Of a DNA stretch of 64,000 nucleotides, positions 23,494-37,700 are shown piece by piece. The notes under the pieces are model-generated. The model was not told where the DNA came from. It worked only from the letters and a program-made list of their open reading frames with translations, and made no database searches. Made by a program: the position numbers and the translations under genes. The first letter of the stretch is position 1, and each line of letters opens with the position of its first letter. The stretch spans positions 5,820,713-5,884,712 of the forward strand of contig NC_092574.1 of NCBI RefSeq assembly GCF_037975245.1, given 5' to 3'. Source of the DNA: Apostichopus japonicus (Eukaryota; Echinodermata; Holothuroidea; Aspidochirotida; Stichopodidae).

Positions 23494-24520
23494 CTTTCAT
23501 TCAAATCTTTTGATTGGCTCATGTCAGGAAAGACCATTTTACATAACAACAACAACAACAACCAAAGATGGTTGATACTTGATCATGCAAAGTATAACAG
23601 ACCAATTAAAAATACAAGAGTATTTTCACTTCATCTCAAGGAATAATACCATCATAAAAAGATTGAATCGGTGGTTTCTTTTAAAAAAGTGTACTTCAGA
23701 GTTACTTCCATCTGGCTCCCTCTGCCTAAATCTAACCAATATAACCACTGACTGAACTCACCAATGTGACTGACTCAACATGGACTAAACTCATGTCCGT
23801 ATAAATGTTTTCATTCAAATCTTTTGATTGGCTCACGTCAGAAAAGGCCATTTTACACAACACCAGCACCAAATAAACACTTGACAATTGATCACGGAAA
23901 GTATAACAGACCAATTAAATACAAAAGAATATTTTCACTTCACATCTACAAATTTTTGTATAAAAAGATTAAATCGTTGGTTTCTTTTAAAATAGTGGCC
24001 GCCTTCAAAGTAACTTGCATCTGGTTACCCTTTACCTAAATCTAACCAATATAACCACTGACTGAACTCACCAATGTGACTGACTCAACACGGACAAAAC
24101 TCAGGTCTGTATGTTTTCATTCAAATGTTTTGACTGGTTCACGTCAGAAAAGACCATTTTACACAACACCAAAAAAACACTTGATAATTGATCACGGAAA
24201 GTATAACAGACCAATTAAAAACAAAAGAGTATTTTCACTTCATCTCTACAAATTTTTGTATAAAAAGATTGAATCGTTGGTTTCTTTTAAAGTAGTGGCC
24301 TTCAAAGTAACTTGCATCTGGCTACCTTTGCCTAAATCAAACCAATATAACCACTGACTGAACTCACCAATGTGACTGACTCAACATGGACTAAACTCAT
24401 GTCGGTATAAAATGTTTCCATTCAAATCTTTTGACTGGTTCTCATCAGAAAAGACCATTTTACACAACAACAAAATACAGTTGATACTTAATCAAGCAAA
24501 GTATAACAGACTAATTAGAC
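23494..24520. repeat. Imperfect ~300-bp tandem repeat
   Basis: Units share TTTTGATTGGCTCA, CAGAAAAGACCATTTTACA, AAAGTATAACAGACCAATTA, GAGTATTTTCACTTCATCTC and ACCACTGACTGAACTCACCA. The landmark GATTGGCTCA (or GACTGGTTC) occurs at about 23512, 23826, 24130 and 24431, giving periods of 314, 304 and 301 bp. It lies downstream of the PGM2 stop codon. Noncoding. Confidence 0.85.
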
Positions 24521-26044
24521 ATTTTAAACAAATTCTCCCAAAACACATGCAAGGCTGAAAAATGCTTTCAAACCCATATTAAAGAGTGTTAGGCAATAGT
24601 ACCGTTAAGTATAAAAATAATAGTCTCAGCAAAAGTGAGAGAGTTTTGAATGAGCATGACGTTTCAGCTGTTTCGGTTTTCAGGTTGTATACATGGAAGT
24701 TGTTAGGTCAGGACTGTTCCAATTAAACTGAAGTTGTGAAACAAGTCTTAAGCCAAATTATCCATTTCTAAACAAATGACAATTCCCCCCCCCCCCTCAC
24801 CCTCCCCCAAAAAAGAAACTTGTGACATTTTGACAAAACAAATATGTGCCGTAACTTAAGTTAGGAAAATCACCGGAAATGGTCATAAAATTAACAACAG
24901 CGACAATTCTACCATTTTGTCGGTGTTGAAGCTAGACGAAGGCACTGTCGGATGAGAATGGAGTTGAACTCGTCTCTCTCAATTGATTTAATCAGTACAC
25001 ACTAACTCACTCTCTGCAGGAAGCAAGATTCAGGCACATTGCAGTTGATTACTCAGTTGAATCTCTGTGTTAGCAAGCACCAGCATCAAACCCAAACAAG
25101 TTGATGCAACATTTTCAATAGTTTGCCTTATATCTCTATCATAAACATTTTGATTTTTCTGATATTTAATATCAACACATAAATTATTAGTCTCTTGTGA
25201 CCGATTCTTACTGTTATCAAATAATAACCAAAATAATCTGTTCCTTGTCCAACAGCTTTAGAAGAAAAAAAATTAAATTTTAAATTTTGAATCAAATTTT
25301 AAATTTAAATTTAAATTTCTGATGTTCCCATGTGCATTTTTTTAACGAGGAAACTGTTTTTGTCCACAATCACTTCATAACCATCTAACTTAATGGAACT
25401 CTATGAACAGGACGGTAAAATGACACTTTTAGAAAGTCAATTTCAGACTTGAAATTTTTTACCTGTTTTAACTGAAGAAATGAGTAATATATGGAACACT
25501 GCCATTGGAAAGGTGTGACATCAATGTTGCTGGTGAATTTGTAACTCTTTCTACTGCTATTGGTTACTTGCCATATCTTTCACTAATATACAATCAACAA
25601 CTTAAACACAGCTGAATTAGGACAATAGAGATTAAGTATATTTGTAGCAGAAAATATACACTTTTGACTTTTCCTCAAGTAAAAATAAGTAACACATGAG
25701 GAAAGCTGCAGTTTAAGAGGAAGTCTGAAGGACAAGGAACTTCTTATTTTGTGTAATTTTGCATTATATTGCCTTATTTTGTGTTAATTCTGCATTATAT
25801 ATAATTTTGCATGTATAAAATTTTACTCTTAATTACAAAATTCATCTTTGTAAAGTAATAATTAAAATAAAGATATAACGCTATACATAGATATTTTTTT
25901 TACTATATTTAGATGGAACATGACAACTATGGAAGAAGTACTCTCCCATCATTCTCCAAGATGCAAAGTTCACCAGCTTGATAACGTGAATATTCATCAT
26001 CGTAGAACTCTATGCAAGAGGTTGTTATGCAACGGTAGGATTGG
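24521..26044 (-). other. Probable PGM2 3' UTR and flank
   Basis: Downstream of the PGM2 stop codon in gene sense, with no other gene in view. It contains a poly-C run at 24785, an AAATTT-rich low-complexity tract at 25265-25320, and no recognised exon. How much is transcribed cannot be told from sequence alone. Confidence 0.4.
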
Positions 26045-29000
26045 TTAGTCCTCCTTGCCTACGAGGCCGTTCAGCTCGGGTTGGAGCAGCTCCTTCACAA
26101 AGGTCTTCACAAATGACTTGAGTTTTACTTCCAAGCTGGATTTACCACTGCAAGAAAGGGCAAGAGATGGGCTTGATAAAACATTTGAGATTCCTGTTAG
26201 CCTTGAGTTATGCAAATTACTTTTCTAGTTTATATTGTTCACACTTCTGAAGATCTCACAATTCCACACAATTCTGCACACAATACAGATCCATTATAAG
26301 ACATTTCACTTCAGATTTAAAGAGTTGCGTATCCTCCTTTTCCCCAGAAAAAAACAAAAACAAAGTGTTTTACAGTTTACTAAGTTAGGCACTACCACTC
26401 GAGAGGAGCGCCTTAACTTTTTTGGTCTTTTCCAACAGATTACATCGAACATATTGCATCTAAACATTAAGAGGAAAGTTTAAAGAAGTATCCAATCATT
26501 TATACTCTTGATACTACTACACACCACATAGAGTGATCGCTACAGTAACAGTTGTTGGAGTACAATACTGTAGTTTTCCTATCCTATTAGGCCATTGGTG
26601 TGTATTCCTTGCAAAGATACATACAACCTAGCCAGGTAGGGAGGGGTTGTAACTTTCTATTCTTAATATTTCTTAGGAAAGTTAGAAAATAAAAAATTCC
26701 CAGGACATACCTGACTGACATGTCACCAAAGATTTCGGAATAGTATTTAATCTTGGGCTCTGTGCCGCTGGTACGCAACGTCGCGATGCATCCATTCTCA
26801 AAGTTGAAGGTGATCATGTGACTAGATTTACTGGTAGGAAGAATCTAAAAACGGAAAAACGAAACAGACGAAGACAAACCTCAAATGAGAACTGGTCTCG
26901 ATTAAACGGTTCTGCAACCGTGCATGACTAGCAGAAATTTTTTATTTTATCATGTCTCCCCCCCCCCCCCCACCCAAGGTCACTGAGATGGCATTTGAAA
27001 TTAATCCATGGGACTTAAAAGTGGGAATTTGGTAAACAGAAGTGTTTTTTCTAACATTTATATCTTTTCATGTTTCTTTCTTCTCTCCATGTTTTGTCTA
27101 CTAATCCTTTTACATCTATCTCATTTGTGTTCACCCTGCTCATTAACCTGTCTGTATTCTGTGCGTGTATTTGTCCCATCTGTTACTGTAAATTGTCGTT
27201 CAGCCTCTGAAGAAGATCCTGCTGGGATCGGAATGTCAGGCCCTCTTACTTTTACACATCTTTTCATATTGGTAAATGAATAATTAGTACTTAATAAATC
27301 ATTAGTAAAATAATGAGTAATTGAATAATGGAAACCAGAACTGGGGAATTAAAGACTTTCTGTGACTCTTATCCATTGTTTATATCTTTTGTGAGGAACA
27401 ATAAAATGAAACGGGGACGCCTACAGTGAATCACAAGAAGCTATAGAAGGATGGGCCTTGGGGTTTTAATATTTCTAGAACCTTTTAGTAACAATCAGTT
27501 GGTTTCAATTCTACTCACTGCTTTATTGTCAGGCTGGTTGTTATCATATCCAGTAGTAAGATCTCTGAGGCCCGTTATCTTGACTCCACCGACCTGCGAT
27601 GGATACTGCAGGGGAAGGGACAAAAAAAACGTTACTAACGTTTGTAGGCTGGCTCGGCAGTGACTCAGTACTTCCACAATAAATGTGTGATCGACATGTC
27701 AGGCTGTCAACTCAGAAAATAGCATAGAGATTGGAAACACACAACGAAAATGTTGCACATGCGATGGCTTGAACTTAATAAGGCTTAATGAAGAATTTAT
27801 ATCGTCAAAAGGAGGTGTATTATGCGCAAGCAAAAGCTACAGCCTGAATTGAACGACCAGGATGCAAATATACTGACTGTGAAGGGCCAGTCTGCCATTC
27901 ATGTTTAAGATAAGGGATGGATTAACTGTGTTCCTGTCAACCTAATTCATCCCCATACCGGGGCCAGGGTCTCTTCACCCCTCCCCCACCACACTTTCAT
28001 AGCGAGTCAGGAAAAATGTCAGTCAGGGGACTTGTTTACATTCAGTCGAGAAGAAAATAAACCACTAACTGCATTTAGACCTAATTCTAGACCGAAATTT
28101 ATAGTCTACAATAAGCCTCAGATGGCACCGATTGACTTTTAACATCCCCCCCACCCCACCCCACATGGGAGTCTGCTTCAATGACCATAGGGCCTCTCAA
28201 TTTTTCAATTCAATTTCTTTATCCCAGTATAAATTACAAAATTTATAAATAGGACACATAATGATAATGATACATAAAAGACGTAAAAATGTACAATCAT
28301 GAAAACATGAACAAATAAGAAATAAGATGGAGGATTAGAAGTTTGAAAGACTAAAAGGATTATAACATAGATTCTAAAAACCCATTTTGAATATAAATGG
28401 CTGCTCTGTAGATAAATGAGTTCTTAAAAAGCATAATTCTAAAAGTTGGCAAGATCATAGGATTACGTAGATTGTACTTGTTGGTTCTATTGCACAGAGA
28501 GGTCAACCCGGAGTGAAGTGGGTGATCTTTAGAACTATGTATAGTCTTAGCTAGTCTTATGAATTCATTTTTAGCAGCAGTGTTTACTTTACCAACCAGG
28601 CTTTCATAGTTGAGATTAAATATATTTGAGCAGTATTTCAAGAAACTTCTAATTCTTTTCTTGTCCTTTTCAAGTAGAAAGTGATACCAGACAGGAACTG
28701 CATACACAATCACTGGCAGAATTGATGAGTTGAAAACCTTATCTCTTACAACTGCCTTTCTCTAATGCTATATCAGATTGACCACTTCTATAGAGATTCC
28801 TGCCACTACCTCAACAAGTGGTGTGGAGATATACAAATTTAACCCTCACCACACCTTTGAATTACTCTGCACACTGTCTTCCCCCCCCCTACTCTTCCTT
28901 CCCCCTGCCCTCACCCTTTCCTGAGCAAAACATAAGAACAAGACGACTCACAGATCCATCCTCCATAGACCTTATTCTTTCGAAGATGGCTTTCGTCGTG

Positions 29001-32000
29001 TCGGGGTTATGACAGAGGTAGTAAGAGTTTGAGCTGAAATGATAGCCGTACCTGGAAAAAGGAATGATCAATCATGTTGATATTATACACACAATGACCG
29101 AGACCGATTCTGAATATTCAGTGACAAGAGGTTCTCAACCCAAGAAACTAGCCACTAATCATAGTCAGGAGTGATCAATTAGGTTGATTATGATCTGCCT
29201 TCGTCTGAACAATTCATACTATTAATCACAGGCGTAGGAGCCTAATTTGATTCGAGGGCTGAAACGACTTGCCCGAAAAAAATAACCAACATTTTCCATG
29301 CGCGTTCAACAAGTTAATGTGCATGTCATACAGGCATTCATCAGTTATTACATCACATGCCAATAACATACCATTATTTTACATACCATTTTTTTCACTA
29401 CCCTTCCATATTGGTTATAATTATTGGGGAAGTCATTACAGTGTTCAAAATAATATAAGTTTAACCATTGAAAAACACATTGCAAATTATTTTTCTTTCA
29501 GTGGGTGCCCGAAAAATTCTCAGCATTTTGCCCGAATTTTCACAAAAAAATTGGTCGGGGGGGCTGCAGCCTCCTACGCCTATGCTATTTATTGAGGTTT
29601 GGCTTTTGTTGAGGTTCGGCTTTACCTGACCTTTAACCTGACTGGAAGGGAAATTGTCAACTGTCTGGAAATTAAACTTCTACATGTACACTTTTTCTAT
29701 GGATCGGTGGTGGAGGGAAGGGGTGGGTGAGGGTGAGGGGGAGGGGAAGGGGAGGGGGATAGCTGTAGTTAATGAGCATGATCCTTGTGATCTTCAGGTT
29801 ATTTCCTCCAAGTAGTGCCTGGCCAAAATATGACTGACAAATGTAATCTTTGTTCAAAACACCACTGAATATTTGTATATAGAGAAATATGTTTCAACTC
29901 ACTTCTGATAAAGCTCATCCAGCTTAGCAACGAGAGTTTTGTTTTCGGTGGCAAGGAAAGCAGCCATCTCACCGATGATAGCACCAGCACTGACTCCATC
30001 TTTATCAAGAACTTGCGTGCAGCACATGAAACCTGGTGGGTGAAATGCAGGCGAAATATTATCATCGTAGATCGTAGATCAATGTAGATAGATGGATAAA
30101 CAAAAGATGGACAAAGGTACAGACGATCATGATCAGAGGTGCAGGCAAGCTTGATCAGTGCTGCAGGCAAACAGGATCAGATATGCAGGCAATCATAAAT
30201 ACGCAGGTAGTCAAACATGGAGATTGGTCGTGAACCAATACAGGCATACACGTAGGAAATGAGTAGAAACGCATTCAATCATGAGCATGGACGAGACAGC
30301 CACTGATGTAGGCATAGCAACAAGGAAGGTGCATGGAACCATAAACATTGTCATGCATGCAAGTAAATACTGCCAAAGATCATCATGGATGCAGGCGAGT
30401 GTAGTCACAAATACAGATAAACACACAGAGCAGCATAGTAGATGTGCAGGCGACAGGAACTTGAATTCATGCAGCGTGATCATTTAACCTGTTGGTTTTT
30501 TTACTTTAATAGTGACAATGTCTTCTGTAGAATTTATTCTACATTTTTCATACTTTGTTATTTCAAACTAAAATAATACCTAGTTTGTATCAAGAAAATC
30601 ACTGCATTTTAAGTTAGAGCATTTTTATGGACCTCTTCAATTGTAATGACATTACTAACCAAATCAGGACATAAAATATGTATGACTTTCCAATGACCGT
30701 ATGATATGTTTCACTTAGAAAATGTACAGTTATCGGCTGGACTGGTTCTATAAATTTGAGATAGTTGGTTTCTTTATGGTTTACTTTACGATACCGATAT
30801 CGTTGAACGAATTAAATATTTCTTTATTCTTTTTGCACATTTTACCTATTGCCTCTTCATACGCAAACAAGCAGGTCTTTCCTTCTTTCATTAATGCATC
30901 TATTCTGTTGCCCATCCACTTGTGTCCTGTAAGTGTTTCCTGGAACAAGAAAATATAAAATTAAAATTCGAAATGAAATTTAAGTTTCCAAAGCAATTAC
31001 ATGAATAAATGTACTCAACCATAGCAATAGCCCCCCCCCCCCCTTCGACCCCCACGAAGAAAAATGCACTAAACAATTTATCCATCAGACTAATTAATAT
31101 CCAGTGAGTAGTGTCATGTATTTTAGATCATCCTGCAAGCAGGAACTCGCGAAGCCTCATTGGCTTATCAAAGCCGCAAGCTGACCGAAATCAGTCTCTT
31201 GCATTCATATTTAACATCCATAATTATGAATTGTCAACAACTCTGTAACTGGACTACATATACATTAATCTGGGAGTGACTCGAACCGGGGACCTTATGA
31301 TTGAAAGGCATCAGCGTTAACCACTGAGCTAACACTCCTAGCTTCCAAATACACTCCTATGTTTCCAAATACAAATGTACCAGCTGAAACCCCTCTTAGA
31401 TTAGTACAACAAGACAGTTCCTTATATATACGCTGATTAAACTGACAGAAACTGGTGTATCCTGGAGTCGTGCGACTACTGGAATAATCATTGTGGGAAT
31501 CATAATACAGAAATGTTTAAACTTAAAACTAGTGTTGCGCCGATATCACCAATATCGGTTTTGGCCGATATCCGATATTATCATCCCAATATCGGTCCGA
31601 TACCGATACGATACCGATATTTTTTAACAGACAAAATAAACTGGACGCAGTAAATGTGAGCCTTAACATCGTAAAGACTTACAAGTTGCTTACAGTGTTA
31701 ACGTATGCTTGCAAAATTGCATCTTAATTAGGTTACGAACTGTCAATCACAATGTAAAAGTTATAATTTATTGAGTTTATACTCAATGTGCAACTTATTC
31801 ACTGGACCGTATAGAAAAAAAAAACTGAAAATCAGTAGAGAAATGACCAATTGTGTACGGAAAGTAAGGTGGTACACCTTTCAAATATTACGAAAGATCG
31901 AGCAATTTTACTCTCGAAAAATTCACGCAAAACTGGCATATCGTACTAAATGCAACTAATGTCATGTAAACAAGGCTCTAGTGCATCCATTTATGAATAT

Positions 32001-34697
32001 ACCGTAAGAACACATCTGTTGTTAAGCGGGGGAAAAGAAAGTATTTTCTAAAATTCCCCAAAAAATGGAAAAAATAATATCCTACTATAGTTAAGTGTAT
32101 AGCAAATAGCCTAACCACCTCGGCGGTTACGGATCTCACGTAACTAAAAAGTTCCCTGGCAACGTGCCAAAAAATGTTAACAAGCAGGTGTTACACAGGG
32201 GATAAGCTCACAGTTACTTTGGGAAGGTACCTGGGAAAATTTGCAGCACATGTACCGTGGTAGTTGGGTACAGGGTTAAACACTGCAGTTGTAAAAATGT
32301 ACGCATAGTGCACGCTATTTATTGTTAGGCAGTCTAGAAACAGGGCTTTGCTGAACGTTGTTTGTTTCATGATATCGGAAGTTTTGTAAGTTGCACTTTT
32401 TAAAGATTGAAAGACAGATTAAATCTCTTTTCGTTTTATATAATTATATAGGTACTCTAACTTGTCATTTTAAAATTTATCAGTTTCGTGAAAATTTAAA
32501 TAAAAAAGTTTTCAGTATTTTGTGTTCGTGGGAAATTGAACAAGGTTTTCCAACACTGCTGAACTGTGCAGTTATACATCATGTTCAAGGTTTTCACGGA
32601 GGCCTTTGAGAAAATGAATGGTTAGTACTGTGTATATGCTGCACTAAAGCTGTGTGTAGGCCAAGGTTCACGAAGGTCATTGGTTATATTCGCTCGTCGT
32701 AGACATGTTTTTAGAGGTTACGGAGGGTCAGGTTTCCATGGATATTAATCGAAAATGAATCTGAGTTTAACTGACGCTAAAGAAATGAATCGTCTTGGGC
32801 AGATTAACAGATCATTGCAAGTATAAAGAAGTAGCTCTGCTGTTAAAAAGAAAAGTTCAATATTGGTTTGCTGTTATCGGCAATTAGGCAAAATTTTACC
32901 GATACGGATATGCTGCCGATATTGCAAATATCGGCCGATACCGATATTGAAAACGATTATCGTAGCAACACTACTTAAAACCCTTTGTTTGACAAGTATT
33001 AAACTTTAATATAGACCAATACATCAAAAACAGCTGATATCAGAGATAAATAACCTAGATCATGGAATAGAATTTCCAATAAACCACAAATGATGCAAAT
33101 AATTGTATGACATCCACAACTATTTTCAGTGAGTTTCGTCTTTGTGTCACAATGAAATTCTCTGCGCTCTGGTTCATAAATAAAAAACTGATACCTCTTA
33201 GAAGAAGTTTGAAAAAAAAGAAAAACCAATGTCCAAGGAAGGAGTTAAAGGGAAAAGTTTCTACAGCCAAATAGAGAGAAAAAAATACTTAAATGAAAAT
33301 AATACTAATTAACATCACTTTAACACTCTTTTACTCTTCAAAGCTTATTCACAACAGACAAATGTTTGAGGATTATAAAAGAATGATTTTTTACCTCAAA
33401 TATGAATCCCTCTTTCTCCGCAATGTGTTTCAGCATCTTAGAAGAAACAGCACTGGCAAACATATGGACATCTGCATGAAAAAGAAAAAGAAAAACAAAA
33501 ATGAACAAGCAACGATACAAAAAAGAAAACAAAAGAAATATACACAGAACAAAAAACAAAATAGAAAAAAAAACAATTCACAATAATACTGAAACAATAC
33601 ATTATCCTCAGACAAAATGCAGTTTAACCGCGCTTGTTGTCCATTCATGGAGTGTTAGCTCAGTGGTTAACGCCGGTGCCTTTCAATCATAAGGTCCCTG
33701 GTTCAAGTTAATCCCAGATTAATGTATGTCGTCCAGTTACAGAGTTGTTGACAATTAACAATTCATAATCATGGACGTTAAATATGAATGTAAGAGACGA
33801 ATTCGGTCAGCTTGCGGCTTTGATAAGCCAATGAGGCTCCTTCACAAGTTCCTGCTTGCAGGAGGATCTAAAATACATACGTACATACAAATACATACAT
33901 TCAGATATGCAGTGTCACTTACCGTTCCAATGGCTCTGTTGTTTCTTCTTGTAACATTCCAGTATCCACCACCCTAGCAGGGCACCTAGCTCGTTTCCGT
34001 TAAACACTTTCCAGGAGCCGTCTTCCAGTTTCTCCGCCACGGCTAACCTATCGGCATCTGGATCGTTGGCGAGAATCACCCGGCTTCCGTTTTCATCCGC
34101 TGTTTTGAATGAGATATTGAGGGCGCTCTTGCCCTCCTCTGGATTTGGGTTCTTGACGGTCGTGAATTCGGGATCCTCTTCAACCTAAAGAGAGATGGCG
34201 AGAGAAGCGGTTAAAATAAGTGAAATCTCACTGTATCGAATCTTTCATCAAATATCGCGTTGCAAATCGGTATGCAGAATGTGTCAAATTGCTGTACAAG
34301 TCCTACGATGTATGGCAGGTTCTAGGAATCATGGTATCTTATATGAGACAAAATTTCAGAGTCTTCCAAAACTGGTTAAACAAACTTTTGAACACAAAAT
34401 TATTTTAGGATCCAAATAAGTAGTGCAGAACACAAGTTTATGTGCAACAGCAAAAACGCACAAGGTCCCAAGTACACTAAGGGAGTTTGGGTTTGCACTA
34501 TGTATTGATCCCAAACTATGCATTTCTCTGGAAATGTGGCTTAAAATTGAATCCCTAAATAGATGGCAATGATTAAATTAGAGAAATGAGCTACTCACTA
34601 ATATTTAACAGTTAGGTCACAATGTAGTTGAATTCTTCATGCTCATGAAAAGTCATACTATCAGGTCATCAAATCCCCCCTCCAACCCCCACCCCCA

Positions 34698-34742
<45 letters not shown>

Positions 34743-37700
34743 CAGCTTTTTGTGTGTGAAGTTTCCTTGTTTCTGCATAATTTGAGAAACTATTGCCCCC
34801 AAAGTGGGAAACATGTTAATAAAAAATGAACAGATAATTATTATTTTCCATTTCCTTTGTAAGGACATAATCCTGCCACCATCGATTCTCCTAAAAAAAA
34901 ATATCCTCACTTGTTCCTTGACCAGAATCAATTCCTTGAATCCAAAATTTTGAAACATGGCTTTGAAGGCTGGCGTTCCCACACCGTGCATGGCTGTGTA
35001 GGTGAATTTCAATTTAGTTTCGGCGTTAATTTCTCTGAAAAAAAGATTTAATGTTACTTCGATAAACAGCCATAGAGACATGATTTTTGTACATGTTAGA
35101 GCATAGCTTGCCTGTGCAGTTGAATCTTTTCGCAGTTATTACAGTTGGAGTAAGAAAACTATGAATGTGACAGAACTTTGGTACTTGATTTACAAGTTAA
35201 CTAGGTTGCTAACAACATAATGAATTAAAGGAAACTCACTAATGTCTAGAATTCATTGTTTCTCTTCCCACACCGAACCCACTCCCCCACTTCGTTCTCT
35301 TCCCACACCCAACCCACTCCCTCCCACTTCGTTCTCTTCCCACACCCAACCCACTCCCGCACTTTGTTCTTTCCACACCCAACCCACTCCCCCACTTCGT
35401 TTTTGTAACACTCTTGATAGAGAACTTTCTCACATAGGCACAAGTACTCTCTCTTGCATGGCAAAGTATATAATAATAACATTTCCCTTTATATTAAATA
35501 TGCTTGTTAATTCTTTTATACAAAATTAAATGCAGCAAGTGTGAGTTTAGGAACAAGGATGCTGAACAAACAGAGAGTAAATTATTAAAACGTGTTTGGT
35601 ACCAGGTCATTATTATGCTGGTGATTGCATAATAATATAATAATATTTACTTTCTTTTAGGAACAAGGTTGCTGAACAAACAGAGAGTACATTTTTAAAA
35701 CGTGTTTGGTACCAGGTCATGATTATGCTGGTGATTGCATAATAATATTTACTTTCTATATAGCGCTTTATACCAGCGATAGGTCTCAAAGCGCTTTACA
35801 GGCGTTATATTATCCCTGGTCAATGATAACCTGTCCCAGAGACAATCCCTCCAGTGCCCAATGACAAGTTACATCACAGGTACCCATTTAACCCCTGGGT
35901 GAAGAGAGGCAAGTAAGATAAAGCATCTTGCCCAAGGACACAACGTAATGAAATAGGCAGGAATCGAACCAGATATCCTTGGATCACGAGTCCGACGCCT
36001 TAGCCAATTGGCCACCACGCTCTCACAACCCAACTGAGATATATCAGAGAATATATACATACCTGTGTAGGCACATAGCAGATGTAATATCCTTCATGTA
36101 AGAATCAAAGACTTCTTGGTAAGGATCTGTTACCAGGGCATTATCTGTGAGGATAGAGGTATCCCAAGAATGTTGCCAGGGTTCCAAATTAGCATGGATA
36201 GCTGCAGCAATACCCTTATCGACAGGTGGAATGATCTACAGAGATACATTAAACACCAGACAAGATATTAGTGCAATTCATGAGCATCTATTCATCAATG
36301 GACATACCTAATAACTGTTAGCATGGATAGCTGCACCGATACCGTTATCAACATGTGGAATGAACTACAGAGATTATAAAAACTAGACAGGAAAGTACTG
36401 AAATTCATCAGTATCACTTCATCAACAGACATACCTAATAAATGTTACTTGTTAGCTTGGAAAAATGCAGCATACCCTTATTAACAGGTGGAATGACCAA
36501 CAAAGATATGTTCATACCATGTAGGAAAGTAATGACAATTAACAGGAATCCTTATGTGCTTGAATCGTCCCAGAAACGACAACCAAAGCAATACCCTACG
36601 AAGGAGGTGGAATGGCCGACACAGAAAACTTCACACCAGCTTAGAAGGAAAAGCAAAGGAACTTACACATATCCCAACATCAATCAATCATTTTTTAAAC
36701 AAGCTACATGCTAGCATGGACAACTGCAGCTAATACCCTTAGCAATAGGTGAAATGATTTACTGTCTAAAGATAAATACACGCCAGATCAGAAAGTGAAG
36801 GCATTCGCAGGACTATAAATGTCAATTTATCAACAAATCAAATGGCAACAAAGTTGACATGAATAGCTGATTTAGTACCATCACCAACACCTTTATGAAA
36901 CATATTTAGTAGAATATGAAAATATTTGTCTTCCATAAATATGAATATTTTATTTTACATACACAGGACAGTCCATTATTATGGATCTTTTCATTTTAGA
37001 AACTACACAAATTAACGTCCAGTAATGGAAACAGGATGACGAAATATTAATCTTATCGAAACGCGATATATTCTTGGACAAATAAGACTCCTCACCTGTG
37101 CACCGTTTCCCCAGTAGACTTTATAGCCGTTGTCTCCTTTGGGGTTATGAGAGGGCGTTACCATGACACCGGCCGCCAGATTCTTCTTCCTGATGACATA
37201 AGCCTGTCAATTTAAGGGAAAACTAATAATCAATTTAAGAACTTAACAAAAATTGATGATAAACCGGTTTGGATGTGTAGACGTCAGAATTTACGAGTGT
37301 GAACCGTTCATGACAACTTAGCATGCAGTGCTTGTGCAGCCTTCTTTATCATTCAAGTTTCAGAAACTTGAGGCTAATCATCAATTTGGCATAATTATTG
37401 GAACATTGCTATTAATGTAATAAAACTCACCACAAATGGAGTTGGCGATGTGTGTGAGAATAGATAGACAGGTACACCTGCCCTGACCATGATAGCTGCC
37501 GACAGATCTGCATATCTGTGGAAGAAATCACGGCAGAAACGATGTCGACAAAAAGATCTCCAGGGTTAAATTAAGCAAGATTAGACTAGGGTTGGTTAAA
37601 AAGGAGGTCTACAAAGTTTGTATCTCCTTTAAACCAATTACAAATCATCATAATAATTAATGATTAGCAGTTTTTATATAGTGCAACTTACAATAAAGTT

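Noticed and set aside
30090-30430. GCAGGCA-word repeats as a minisatellite
   Set aside because: The words recur without a stable unit length or alignment, so I cannot support an array.
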